Part shown: piece after piece, positions 1 through 9,670 of the stretch | Numbering within the stretch: position 1 is the first letter of the stretch | How the letters are laid out: the number at the start of each line of letters is the position of its first letter | NCBI GenBank assembly: GCA_937967795.1 | Contig: CALBSK010000035.1 | Location: forward strand, 1 to 34,968 | Origin: an uncultured Alphaproteobacteria bacterium | GTDB lineage: Bacteria; Pseudomonadota; Alphaproteobacteria; UBA9655 | DNA: 34,968 nucleotides | Direction of reading: 5' to 3' | Position numbers and translations under genes: made by a program | Notes under the pieces: generated by a model | The model's input: only the letters and a program-made list of their open reading frames with translations | Database searches by the model: none | What the model was told of the DNA's origin: nothing

Positions 1-259
1 CCCTCTTTGAAGAATCTCTTTTAGAGAACCAAATAGAGGCTCTTCTTAAGTCTAAAATTTCTCCCCAACTTATCGCAGAAGAATGGCTTAAAAGCCATCA
101 TGATAAGATATCTAACGGAAAATCCTCTTACATTTATTCGTTTTTCACCCTCATCCAAAACCATACGGTTGATTTAAGTAACGTTAGTGCCCAGATTTTA
201 GCCTCCCTCTTTGAAGAATCTCTTTTAGAGAACCAAATAGAGGCTCTTCTTAAGTCTAA
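1..259 (+). repeat. 204-bp-period in-frame tandem repeat (68 aa)
   Basis: Bases 1-55 and 205-259 are identical and lie 204 bp apart, exactly 68 codons, so the repeat keeps the reading frame. Only one full unit and the start of the next are visible. The window edge cuts the array. Confidence 0.85.
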
Positions 260-1106
260 GGTGCCTCTTGAAATTATCAATACCAAAAAATCTCTCCTTA
301 AAACCAAAACGATTAGTGAGAAGAAAAAAATTATTTTCACTGAAAAGGAGGAAAACGTTGAATCGATCTCTCCATTGAGTGAATATACTTTTCCTAAGTT
401 AGTATTAAATTTGTCGATGCCAGAAGATTCTCCTTCCATAGCCGCTCCTCTTTTATCTGACCCCCACGAATCTATAGATCTAGATTCAGAAGACGATTTA
501 AGTAAAAGCCTTAATTCCATTTTGAAACTTGATGATTATGATCAGACCTTAAAGGCTTTAAAAAAAACCTATACTAATGTAGAAAATTTTTTGGAATTAC
601 AGACTAATTCCACCGAATTAGCTCCCTTTATTTTAGCTGTGCAAGAGGAATATACAAATAGCATACTTGCTATTCTTGATTACGTAGGAAATCGCTTTCC
701 TGATCTTGCAATTGCAATGGGAGAGGATAAATTTGAGGCTATGCTGGAATGTTTACCCGATGAGAAAGCCAAAAATTTGATTCACAAATTTCCAGATGTT
801 TTTGTAATGATAAATGATAAAAATGATTTTTTTGAATCCTCGTTGAGATCTCTTCCTTTAGGTATCCTAAAAGATTTTATTATTACTCATAAAAACAAGC
901 TTAAAGACCTCGGAAGGGACGGATATCCTTACTTCTTTATGCTTTTAACTCCTAAAAATATGCCTCTTGCCGTTCAGTTGGCGAAAGAAGACCCTTCTCT
1001 CCTTAAGCTTGAGTCTCTGGAAGGAATAAGTTTGAAGGAGGGTTTTATTGATGTAGCCGGTCAAAAACAATACTTTGATAATTTCATGAAAGATTTAAAA
1101 AAATAA
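1..1106 (+). CDS. Left-truncated tandem-repeat protein, function unknown
   Basis: The reading frame is open from base 3 to the stop at 1104-1106 with no stop codon, so the gene runs off the left edge and the GTG at 261 is not its true start. About 367 residues are visible. Two copies of a unit beginning LFEESLLENQIEALLKSK occur 204 bp (68 residues) apart; 55 bp of DNA is identical between them (1-55 and 205-259), which suggests recent unit duplication and more copies upstream. After the repeats comes an acidic, Ser-rich linker, then a largely helical C-terminal region of about 200 residues ending FDNFMKDLKK. No catalytic motif or transmembrane segment is visible. I do not recognise the family. 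Long helical repeat proteins are common among effectors of intracellular bacteria, but that is only a suggestion. Confidence 0.75.
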   Translation, partial: LFEESLLENQIEALLKSKISPQLIAEEWLKSHHDKISNGKSSYIYSFFTLIQNHTVDLSNVSAQILASLFEESLLENQIEALLKSKVPLEIINTKKSLLKTKTISEKKKIIFTEKEENVESISPLSEYTFPKLVLNLSMPEDSPSIAAPLLSDPHESIDLDSEDDLSKSLNSILKLDDYDQTLKALKKTYTNVENFLELQTNSTELAPFILAVQEEYTNSILAILDYVGNRFPDLAIAMGEDKFEAMLECLPDEKAKNLIHKFPDVFVMINDKNDFFESSLRSLPLGILKDFIITHKNKLKDLGRDGYPYFFMLLTPKNMPLAVQLAKEDPSLLKLESLEGISLKEGFIDVAGQKQYFDNFMKDLKK

Positions 1107-1115
1107 TTTTCTCAT

Positions 1116-1154
1116 AAAGGGAACCTCGGGTTACTTCCCGAGACGTGCTCCTTT
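1116..1154 (+). terminator. Stem-loop after the repeat protein gene
   Basis: CTCGGG (1125-1130) pairs with CCCGAG (1137-1142) around a six-base loop, and AAAGG (1116-1120) can pair with CCTTT (1150-1154) outside it. It begins 10 bases after the stop. There is no strong T-run, so it may be a weak terminator or an mRNA 3' stabiliser. Confidence 0.45.
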
Positions 1155-1175
1155 AATAGCCATTCAATCAAATTT

Positions 1176-1205
1176 TTGGTAATCTCTTTACTTTTCTGGC
1201 ATAAT
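1176..1205 (+). promoter_or_regulatory. Possible promoter for rnj
   Basis: TTGGTA (1176-1181) and CATAAT (1200-1205) are separated by 18 bases and lie about 40 bases before the rnj ATG. Fit to the sigma70 consensus is judged by eye only. Confidence 0.3.
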
Positions 1206-1244
1206 GGGCGATGAAGGTGACGCTTATATGATATATTTAAAAGA

Positions 1245-2891
1245 ATGAAACTAGATCCTCATAAATTATATTTTTTACCCTTGGGAGGCTCAGGGGAAAT
1301 TGGAATGAACCTCAATCTCTACTTCACAGCCGGAAAATGGCTAATGGTAGATTTAGGCATTACCTTTGATCAAACACCAGGCATTGAAGTTCTCATGCCC
1401 GATACGCAGTTCATTGAAGAACATGTCCAAAATCTGGCAGGACTTGTCCTGACCCATGGCCATGAAGATCATATTGGAGCCGTTCCCTACCTTTGGCCTC
1501 GCCTGCAATGCCCTCTTTTTGCCACTCCTTTCACCGCTTCTCTTTTGCGCTATAAACTTCAGGAAGCGGGGCTTCACGCGCCCCTTCATGAAATTCCTCT
1601 TTCGGGAGGCATTGATATTGGCCCATTTACGGTTGACTTTGTCAGCATAACTCACTCGATCCCTGAACCTAATGTACTTGCCATTCGAACAGCTGCTGGA
1701 ACTATTGTTCATACAGGAGATTGGAAAATTGACCCCGATCCTTTAATTGGGAAAAGCACAGATGTTTCTGCCTTGAAAAAGCTGGGGGATGAAGGCGTCT
1801 TAGCTCTTGTTTGTGATTCTACCAATGTTTTTGTGCCTGGGCATTCCGGATCTGAAAAACCTATCCGTAAAAATCTGATCGATCTTGTTGCAAAATTTCC
1901 AGGAAAACGTGTCCTTATCGCTTGTTTTGCTTCAAACGTTGCAAGAGTTGCCAGCTGCGCTGAAGCCGGTCTTGCGAATGGTCGCGTTGTAGGACTCGTT
2001 GGGCGTTCTCTCCATCGGGTTGATGAAGTCGCCCGTAAACTCAACTATTTTAAAAGTTATCCCGCTTTCCTTAATCACCACGATTCAGGCTTTCTCGAGC
2101 GCCATGAAACTCTTCTCGTTTGTACCGGAAGTCAAGGCGAGCAGCGCGCAGCCCTTTTGAGAATTGCAAAGGGAGAAGATCGCCATATTGCTTTGGAAGA
2201 AGGGGATGTTGTTATTTTCTCATCCCGTCAAATTCCTGGGAATGAAAAGGCAATTGCTGCTTTGCAAAATTTGCTTGTGCGAAAGGGGGTTCAAGTCATT
2301 ACAGCCAATGAGGAAGACATTCATGTTTCGGGCCACCCCGGACGAGATGAACTTGTCGAGATGTACTCTTGGATTCGCCCTAAAATTATTGTTCCTGTCC
2401 ATGGAGAGGATCATCATATTGCAGAACAAGCCAAACTTGCTTTGGATCATAAGGTGCCTTATGCAATTACACCTCGGAACGGGGATCTCATTGCCCTTAC
2501 TGAGAAAGGACCGAAGCTTGTTGATCAAGTGCCTGCCGGCCGTCTGGCCTTGGACGGAAAGCGATTAATTCCCTATAAAGGAACGGTGATGCATGATCGT
2601 CATCGTCTTATGAGCACAGGGCATGCGCTTGTTACTCTTATTTTGAAGAATACAGGATCTTTCCAACACCCTCCTTCTGTTCTCCTGATCGGGGTGACTG
2701 AAAGAGATCATCTTGAAACCCTGACCGCTCACTGTGTGGGTGCTATTGAAGAAGCTTTTCTGTCCCTTCCTTTAGAAGAGCGGCGTGATGATGAAAAGGT
2801 TGCTGAGATGGGACGGATTGCGACAAGACGTGTTTTATCGAAGTATTATGGAAAAAAGACGTTAACTCATGTGCAAGTCTATCGTGTTTAA
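1245..2891 (+). CDS. rnj: Ribonuclease J
   Basis: Cytoplasmic metallo-beta-lactamase/beta-CASP ribonuclease with endonuclease and 5'-3' exonuclease activity in mRNA decay and rRNA maturation (family knowledge). At 548 residues it has the family length. The N-terminus has LPLGGSGEIGMN, and the zinc-binding HGHEDH motif lies at residues 71-76. HTGDWKID follows further on, and the beta-CASP part includes SGHPGRDE and PVHGEDHH. The downstream neighbours, an epimerase-like gene 11 bases on and a DUF1467 gene, reproduce a common alphaproteobacterial gene order and suggest one transcript. The start at 1245 fits the family N-terminus; no strong Shine-Dalgarno sequence precedes it. Confidence 0.95.
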   Translation: MKLDPHKLYFLPLGGSGEIGMNLNLYFTAGKWLMVDLGITFDQTPGIEVLMPDTQFIEEHVQNLAGLVLTHGHEDHIGAVPYLWPRLQCPLFATPFTASLLRYKLQEAGLHAPLHEIPLSGGIDIGPFTVDFVSITHSIPEPNVLAIRTAAGTIVHTGDWKIDPDPLIGKSTDVSALKKLGDEGVLALVCDSTNVFVPGHSGSEKPIRKNLIDLVAKFPGKRVLIACFASNVARVASCAEAGLANGRVVGLVGRSLHRVDEVARKLNYFKSYPAFLNHHDSGFLERHETLLVCTGSQGEQRAALLRIAKGEDRHIALEEGDVVIFSSRQIPGNEKAIAALQNLLVRKGVQVITANEEDIHVSGHPGRDELVEMYSWIRPKIIVPVHGEDHHIAEQAKLALDHKVPYAITPRNGDLIALTEKGPKLVDQVPAGRLALDGKRLIPYKGTVMHDRHRLMSTGHALVTLILKNTGSFQHPPSVLLIGVTERDHLETLTAHCVGAIEEAFLSLPLEERRDDEKVAEMGRIATRRVLSKYYGKKTLTHVQVYRV

Positions 2892-2902
2892 GAAAGGTCT
2901 CT

Positions 2903-3469
2903 ATGATTGGAAATTTAAGCTATATGGCGATCGCTGTTCCTGATTTAGAGGCTGCCATTTACCAATATCAAGATGTTTTTGGAGCTTTTGTCACATCTCC
3001 TCAAGACCTTCCTCTCCATGGCATTCGTATAGCTACGGTTAATCTTTCGAATACAAAAATTCAGCTTATAACCCCTTTGGACGGCTCTTCTCCTCTTCAC
3101 CAATTCCTTGAAACTCACCTTCAGGGAGGCCTCCATCACTTGTGTTATGAAGTGAGTGATATTGCCGCTGCCCGCGATCAGCTTTTGGCTGCCGGCCTTC
3201 ACCCAATTGATGAAGGAGAACCCCCACGCGGATATCATGGAAATCCAGTTCTTTTTTTCAATCCAAAAGATTGTTTTGGCATTCTCATTAAACTCGAAGA
3301 GATTCCTTCCTTTAAACAACAAGATCGTATTGGCATAGGACGTATTGGTCCTCTCCACCCATCTCGCTCATCATCTTTGGAATCTCTTAAGGGAATGGAA
3401 GGTATTGGCATAGGCATTGAAGTTGATTTTAAGAAAAAAACACCTCTCGATAACATGGAAGATGAATGA
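2903..3469 (+). CDS. Methylmalonyl-CoA epimerase-like VOC protein, probably altered metal site
   Basis: Vicinal-oxygen-chelate fold protein aligning by eye with methylmalonyl-CoA epimerase (interconverts the 2R and 2S epimers of methylmalonyl-CoA). Recognisable segments are AIAVPDLEAA, NTKIQLITPLDGSSP, GGLHHLCYEVSDIAAARDQL and the closing FNPKDCFGILIKLEE. Known epimerases bind a divalent metal through His, Gln, His and Glu. Here the Gln (in KIQL) and second His (in LHHL) remain, but the first His is Tyr7 (LSYMAIAV instead of a DHxAIAV-type motif) and the Glu is Lys (LIKLEE instead of LxELxx). A C-terminal tail of about 50 residues, rich in Gly-Ile pairs, exceeds the usual length near 135-150. 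The RBS AAAGG precedes ATG 2903, and the stop overlaps the next gene. Catalytic activity is doubtful. Confidence 0.8.
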   Translation: MIGNLSYMAIAVPDLEAAIYQYQDVFGAFVTSPQDLPLHGIRIATVNLSNTKIQLITPLDGSSPLHQFLETHLQGGLHHLCYEVSDIAAARDQLLAAGLHPIDEGEPPRGYHGNPVLFFNPKDCFGILIKLEEIPSFKQQDRIGIGRIGPLHPSRSSSLESLKGMEGIGIGIEVDFKKKTPLDNMEDE

Positions 3470-3678
3470 GCCTTTCCATAGGTATTCTTGTGTATGTTAT
3501 GATTTGGGTCGTCGTCCTTTTTCTCGTGCTTCCGTGGGGAGTTTGCATTCCAGATCAGGTAGAACGAGGCCACGCAACAAGCGCTCCCGAGAATCCTCAT
3601 ATAGGCCTTAAATTCCTTATCACCACCGTATTCTCAGCTTTTTTATGGGTGATTGCTTACTTAGTTATGAGTCGTTAA
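3466..3678 (+). CDS. DUF1467 family small membrane protein
   Basis: A 70-residue protein with two hydrophobic segments (about residues 5-25 and 48-67) around a short polar loop. The N-terminal stretch VYVMIWVVVLFLVLPWGV is the hallmark of the alphaproteobacterial DUF1467 family, whose function is unknown. Its start overlaps the stop of the epimerase-like gene by four bases (ATGA), indicating translational coupling. It usually follows rnj and the epimerase gene in this class, as here. Confidence 0.88.
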   Translation: MSLSIGILVYVMIWVVVLFLVLPWGVCIPDQVERGHATSAPENPHIGLKFLITTVFSAFLWVIAYLVMSR

Positions 3679-3694
3679 AGATTGCACGTGAGTA

Positions 3695-4327
3695 TTACTC
3701 CCCTTTTTCAAGGTAAAGTCTTATCCTTCTAATGATCTCTTGCGGCGGCGTTTGATGACTAAAATGAGAACGATAGCCTCCCTCTCTATCCATAAGATAA
3801 ATAAGAGAAGAGTGATCCATTAAGTAATCATCAACCTCTCTCTCATCAGACGTACGCGCAGCATGAACCCGATAGGCTTTAAGTGTTTGATCAACTTGCG
3901 CTTTCGTGCCTGTAAGCATCACAAAATCTTTATGAAAATTTTGAGCATAACTTTGAAGTTGAGAAGGGGTATCTCGCCGGGGGTCAAGCGTGATAAAGAT
4001 GGGTTGAATGACTTTGCCACCTCCTAATTCTTCAACGGCTTTTGTCATATTATAAAGAGCTGTCGGGCAAATATCAGGGCAATACGTATACCCAAAATAC
4101 ACCAGCATGGGCTTCCCTTTAAAATCCGTATCTTTCCAAATTTCCTTATCTTTATCAACAAGCTGAAAAGCCCCCCCAATGGCAGGCAGTCCCGAGCCAC
4201 GACCATCTTGGGCCACGGCGATTGTTTTATGAGATTTTTCTGTCTGAAAAATTCCTAAGATAACAAACAGAAGAATGGCAACCCCAATCGCTCCTAAGGT
4301 TAATAAGTTACGCTTCTGCCTTTCCAT
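3695..4327 (-). CDS. SCO1/SenC family copper chaperone
   Basis: Inner-membrane anchored, periplasm-facing thioredoxin-fold protein that delivers copper to the CuA site of cytochrome c oxidase or acts as a thiol reductase (family knowledge). Length is 210 residues. One transmembrane helix spans roughly residues 9-26. The copper ligands are present: CPDIC with Cys83 and Cys87 in FGYTYCPDICPTAL, and the distal His172 in MDHSSLIYL. It lies 110 bases downstream of gatB on the same strand and may be transcribed with it or alone. No cytochrome oxidase genes are in the window. Confidence 0.93.
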   Translation of the reverse strand: MERQKRNLLTLGAIGVAILLFVILGIFQTEKSHKTIAVAQDGRGSGLPAIGGAFQLVDKDKEIWKDTDFKGKPMLVYFGYTYCPDICPTALYNMTKAVEELGGGKVIQPIFITLDPRRDTPSQLQSYAQNFHKDFVMLTGTKAQVDQTLKAYRVHAARTSDEREVDDYLMDHSSLIYLMDREGGYRSHFSHQTPPQEIIRRIRLYLEKGE

Positions 4328-4437
4328 TTTTTCTCCCTCTTATGAGCACATTTCACATTGTCATCTCAAACGTGCCTCAGAAAGGATGACACTTCAGCCA
4401 TGGCTCATTTATGCCTTCTACTCCTGGTCTCTCTCTT

Positions 4438-5922
4438 TTACACTTCGAGTTTTTGTTTTAATAATTTATTCACCAGCTCAGGATTGGCTTTGCCTGCCAT
4501 GGCTTTCATCACTTGGCCTACGAAAAAGCCAAAAAGTTTTTCTTTCCCACTTTTGTAGTCTAAAACCATCTGTGAATTTTCCGAAAGAATTTTGTCAATG
4601 ACGGCTAAAATAGCACCATCATCTGAGACTTGTACCAAGTTATGTTCTTTAATCAAATGAGGGGCATCGTGGCCCGTTTCCCACATGCGAGAAAAAACTT
4701 CTTTTGCAATCTTTCCCGAAATAACGCCCTTTTGAATTTGATTCATGAGGCCTGCAAGATGAGAAGGAGAAAGAGGACATTTCTCAATGGTTTTCCCCTC
4801 CCGATTCAACGCTCCAAATACGTCTCCAATGAGCCAATTAGCTAAAAGCTTAACCGTCTTTGAGTTCTTGGGCTCAAGGGCATGAATGGCATTTTCAAAA
4901 TAGGCTGCTATGTCCATTTCAGAAACAAGAACAGAAGCATCATAGGCAGGAAGGTCATAGTCTCGCATCAACCGCGCTTTTTTTGCATCCGGAAGCTCAG
5001 GTAAATTTTGACGGATCTTTTCAACCCATCCAGCATCCAAGACAAGCGGAGGCAAATCGGGATCAGGGAAGTAGCGATAATCATGAGCATGTTCTTTGCT
5101 CCGCATGGGACGTGTTGTGCCTCGCGCAGCGTCAAAGAGGCGCGTTTCTTGAAGAATTTCTCCTCCTTCTTCCAAAATCGCAACCTGCCTTTCGACTTCA
5201 TAATCAATGGCTTGGGCTAAAAATTTAATCGAGTTTACATTTTTAATTTCAGCTCGTGTTCCAAAAGGCTTTCCTGCTTTTCGAACAGAAACATTTACAT
5301 CGACACGCATACTGCCCTGATCCATATTCCCATCACAAGTGCCTAAGCAACGAACGATCGCTCTGAGTTTGCGCACATAGGCAGCTGCTTCTTCAGCATT
5401 TCGCAAATCAGGTTCAGAAACAATTTCCATTAAAGCGACTCCAGATCGATTCAAATCGATGTAGGATTTTTCTGGATGCTGATCGTGAATGCTTTTTCCA
5501 GCGTCCTGTTCGAGGTGAAGCCGAGTAATACCGATACGCCTTACGCTCCCGTCTTCAAGCTCAATATCTAAATGTCCCCTCCCAACAATGGGACGGGTGT
5601 ATTGGGAAATCTGATAGCCTGCAGGAAGATCAGCGTAAAAATAATTTTTTCGATCAAAAACAGAGACAAGATTAATTTCTGCATTCAATCCCAATCCTGT
5701 CTTAACAGCTTGTTCAACACAAAATTCATTCATAACAGGAAGCATACCTGGCATGGCCGCATCTACAAAAGAAACTTGGACGTTTGGCTCCGCACCAAAA
5801 GAGGTGGCGGCACCCGAGAATAACTTTGCATTCGAAATGATCTGGGCATGAACCTCTAGACCAATGACAATCTCCCAAGGGCCAGTTGCACCTTCATAAA
5901 AATATCGATTACTCATAGACAT
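4438..5922 (-). CDS. gatB: Asp-tRNA(Asn)/Glu-tRNA(Gln) amidotransferase subunit B
   Basis: GatB binds the misacylated tRNA and uses ATP to activate Glu (or Asp) on it, receiving ammonia from GatA. The 494-residue protein starts with the family block WEIVIGLEVHAQI and carries the signature IDLNRSGVALMEIVSEPD. The helical tail domain ends with the YqeY-like block (GFFVGQVMKAMAGKANPE). It is last in gatC-gatA-gatB, two bases after gatA. AAGG five bases before ATG 5922 supports this start; an ATG two codons later is possible. A gat operon implies the cell makes Gln-tRNA(Gln), and perhaps Asn-tRNA(Asn), indirectly, as alphaproteobacteria generally do. Confidence 0.96.
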   Translation of the reverse strand: MSMSNRYFYEGATGPWEIVIGLEVHAQIISNAKLFSGAATSFGAEPNVQVSFVDAAMPGMLPVMNEFCVEQAVKTGLGLNAEINLVSVFDRKNYFYADLPAGYQISQYTRPIVGRGHLDIELEDGSVRRIGITRLHLEQDAGKSIHDQHPEKSYIDLNRSGVALMEIVSEPDLRNAEEAAAYVRKLRAIVRCLGTCDGNMDQGSMRVDVNVSVRKAGKPFGTRAEIKNVNSIKFLAQAIDYEVERQVAILEEGGEILQETRLFDAARGTTRPMRSKEHAHDYRYFPDPDLPPLVLDAGWVEKIRQNLPELPDAKKARLMRDYDLPAYDASVLVSEMDIAAYFENAIHALEPKNSKTVKLLANWLIGDVFGALNREGKTIEKCPLSPSHLAGLMNQIQKGVISGKIAKEVFSRMWETGHDAPHLIKEHNLVQVSDDGAILAVIDKILSENSQMVLDYKSGKEKLFGFFVGQVMKAMAGKANPELVNKLLKQKLEV

Positions 5923-5924
5923 TC

Positions 5925-7406
<1,482 letters not shown>

Positions 7407-7411
7407 TTTTC

Positions 7412-7699
7412 TTATTCCACAACTTTAGGGACAACAAACATATTACACGCCACTTCAGGGGCATTGGCGAGAATTTTCTCAACATCATCCCCATCATTCA
7501 CAACATCTTTTCGAAAGGGCATGGACGGCGTGTTCACGCCAGCTAAAGTTTCAACCTGAGAGGTATCCACTTCATTGAGTTGATCAATAAAATGGAGAAT
7601 TCGATTCAGGTCTTGTTGCATAGGGCCGATACGATCGTTATTCAACTTAAGACGAGCCAACGTTGCAATCCGTTTGACGGTTTCTTGATCCAATGACAT
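7412..7699 (-). CDS. gatC: Asp-tRNA(Asn)/Glu-tRNA(Gln) amidotransferase subunit C
   Basis: Small scaffold subunit (95 residues) that wraps the GatA-GatB interface. Typical features are VKRIATLARLKL at the N-terminus, a central LNRILHFIDQLNEVDTS stretch and a closing MPFRKDVV...VPKVVE. It is first in the gat operon. Its first 15 codons and its upstream region lie in a 132-bp segment that is repeated at 8574-8705, so its promoter region exists twice in the window. Confidence 0.95.
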   Translation of the reverse strand: MSLDQETVKRIATLARLKLNNDRIGPMQQDLNRILHFIDQLNEVDTSQVETLAGVNTPSMPFRKDVVNDGDDVEKILANAPEVACNMFVVPKVVE

Positions 7700-7786
7700 A
7701 GTCGTTTCTCCAATTTCTTTTATTATTAGTCATACTCATTTTTTTGAACGTGGGTAAGAGGAAAAATCATGATCATTAAAGATCCT
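7655..7786. repeat. Direct repeat copy A: gatC 5' end plus intergenic region
   Basis: This 132-bp segment matches 8574-8705 at roughly 90% by eye (about seven substitutions and a few one-base indels). It contains the gatC start, the intergenic region and a truncated copy of the TauE start, which reads MIIKDPAH then stop. Together with copy B it flanks the broken ATPase gene. Confidence 0.9.
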
Positions 7787-7955
7787 GCACATTAAGTGAT
7801 TCAATAGCTCCCCCAAAATCACAAAATTTATGTTCCGAATTTCTTCAAAAACGGGAATTAAGTTCCCAAAATAAATTAAATTTATGGATTATCTTTCCTT
7901 AATTGATAACTTTTGATATTCTTTTCCTCATACTTATACAAAGAAAAGAAGCCCG

Positions 7956-8547
7956 GTGACCGAACTTAAAAGATATCTCCAATTATCTCTTCCTCTTGGA
8001 CAATCTGCGTTTTTATGGGGCCCCGGAAAGGCTGGCAAGTCAACTTTTTTAAAGCAACCTTATCCAAATACACCTTGTTGAGCCTTATAACAAAACACCC
8101 GGGCGTGATGTCATTACAGCCCATCCAAAATTTTATTTTTTTGATGTTGGGATCGCCAATTCTCTTATTCAACGCAAAATAAGTGAGCTCAAAGGTCCAG
8201 AAGCCGGGCATGCTTTCGAACATTATTTATTTTATGAAATCAATGCTTATAAGGAGCTTAACGACTTAGATTTTGGAATTCGCTATTGGCGGACCCGTTC
8301 TGGCATCGAGGTTGATTTTATTTTAGGTGAGGGGAGGGTGGCTATTGAGAGCAAAATGACCCCTCTTGTTCAAAAGCGTGATGTGCGGGGACTCGTTGCT
8401 TTTCATAATGAATGTCCTCACGCAAAACTTTATGTGGTGAGCCTGGAACCAAAGGAACGCCTTATGCGCGTGGATGACAAGAAAATTCATGTCCTTCCCC
8501 TAAAGCAGTTTTTAGAAGATCTATGGAATAAAAAAATTATGGAATGA
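7956..8547 (+). pseudogene. Broken AAA ATPase/DUF4143 family gene with internal deletion
   Basis: Two pieces of one gene remain. From GTG 7956 the frame gives about 30 residues with a Walker A motif, WGPGKAGKSTFLKQ, then stops at a TGA near 8080. In another frame, open from 8053 to the stop at 8547, the C-terminal part of the family is clear: TPGRDVITAHPKFYFFDVGI, GHAFEHYLFYEI and a nuclease-like YWRTRSGIEVDFILGEG...AIESK block. The central part (Walker B, remainder of the ATPase and winged helix, roughly 200 residues) is missing. Intact members are about 370-400 residues, of uncertain function and often mobile or toxin-like in distribution. The gene lies between two copies of the gatC/TauE intergenic region, so it is an insertion that later decayed. 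Confidence 0.88.
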
Positions 8548-8573
8548 AATATCGCTACCCTGCATATTACATT

Positions 8574-8705
8574 GCCAACGTTGCAATCTGTTTGACGAGT
8601 TCTTGATCCAATGACATAGTCGTTTCTCCAATTTACTTTTGTTAGTAGTCCTACTCATTTTTTGAGACGTGGGTAAGAGGAAAAAGCATGATCATTAAAG
8701 ATCCT
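8574..8705. repeat. Direct repeat copy B: gatC fragment plus intergenic region
   Basis: Second copy of the 132-bp segment at 7655-7786. It includes a truncated reverse-strand gatC start (the first 15 codons) and ends six codons into the intact TauE gene, providing that gene's RBS and start. Confidence 0.9.
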
Positions 8706-9452
8706 ACTCTTTTATGGACAATCGTTGGAAGTGCTTCAGGTTTAATCTTGGGCTTGGCCGGTACAGGTGGCGGTGTCATTTCTATTCCTATTTTGATGGC
8801 TTTTGGAGGGTACGACATTAAAGAAGCTTCCGCTTACGGTCTTCTTGCGCTTATGGTAGGGGCCGCTTTATCTTGGGTTATTCAAAGAAAAAATACCGTT
8901 TATCCGATTTCAGCTGTTTTAGTTTTATTTGCAGGAATCGTCGCCTTTATTGCGGCTCCTTTAAAAGTGATATCACCCCCATGGCTCGTAAATATTTTAT
9001 TAAATTTGACCTGTCTTTTCAGCATTTATAGTTTATGGGTTCTTCGAAAGCCAGAAGATCCGGGAGAAGACCGTCCCTTAGCCTATCGCCTAAAAACAGC
9101 AACACTTGGAGGCATTCTTACAGGTTTTTTAAGTACGATGACGGGCCTCGGAGGTGGAGTTGTCATTATTCCTTGGCTCACAAGTATTACACGGCTTCGG
9201 TTTGATCAAGCGATGGCCTGCAGCTTGCTTACCATTGCGCTTACAGCTCCAGTTTCTGCTTGGCAACAAGAAAAGTTTGATCTAACGAGGGGGCAATGGG
9301 TTGGTCTTGCCGGTGGAATACTTGTCATGTCGTTAATGGTAAAAAAATGTACAACATATATTTCCCCTCCTCATATGATTTTGGTTAGAAAACTTACCCT
9401 AACAGGGGTTATTCTCCTTTCAATGATGCGAACCTTATCAGTTTTGTTTTAA
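8688..9452 (+). CDS. Sulfite exporter TauE/SafE family permease
   Basis: Polytopic inner-membrane protein of 254 residues with about eight hydrophobic segments. The two inverted halves of the family each carry a Gly-rich motif: LGLAGTGGGVISIPIL near the N-terminus and TGFLSTMTGLGGGVVIIPWL in the middle. The family (former DUF81) transports sulfite, sulfonates or other organic anions; the substrate here cannot be read from sequence. AAGAGG eight bases before ATG 8688 is a good RBS, and both lie in repeat copy B, so the duplication preserved expression signals. Confidence 0.92.
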   Translation: MIIKDPTLLWTIVGSASGLILGLAGTGGGVISIPILMAFGGYDIKEASAYGLLALMVGAALSWVIQRKNTVYPISAVLVLFAGIVAFIAAPLKVISPPWLVNILLNLTCLFSIYSLWVLRKPEDPGEDRPLAYRLKTATLGGILTGFLSTMTGLGGGVVIIPWLTSITRLRFDQAMACSLLTIALTAPVSAWQQEKFDLTRGQWVGLAGGILVMSLMVKKCTTYISPPHMILVRKLTLTGVILLSMMRTLSVLF

Positions 9453-9621
9453 AAGTGATTATACTTATTAAGAAATTCTTATTAAGAGAATTGTATAAAA
9501 TTTTATATTTTCCCCTATTTTAAAAAAGATAGATTTCTTAATAGCTTTCAGTGGTTTTTCAAAAAAAATGCTAAAAGTTTACTAATTTTTAACAAGATTC
9601 CTTTTTAATTAAATTATAGAA

Positions 9622-9639
9622 GGTAGATTTTTTTCTACC
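9622..9639 (+). promoter_or_regulatory. 5' UTR hairpin upstream of tssB
   Basis: GGTAGA (9622-9627) and TCTACC (9634-9639) form a perfect six-pair stem with an all-T loop, 31 bases before the tssB ATG and 16 bases before its AAGGGAG RBS. It may stabilise the mRNA or modulate translation. The region before it (9453-9621) is very AT-rich, with TATAAA at about 9494. Confidence 0.35.
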
Positions 9640-9670
9640 AAAGAAATAAACCAGAAGGGAGTCTATTACC

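Noticed and set aside
134..520. 128-codon reverse open frame at the left edge
   Set aside because: It is antisense to the open repeat-protein frame, which has the internal duplication expected of real coding sequence.
7966..8223. 85-codon reverse open frame over the ATPase remnant
   Set aside because: It is antisense to recognisable DUF4143 coding sequence, so it is a shadow.
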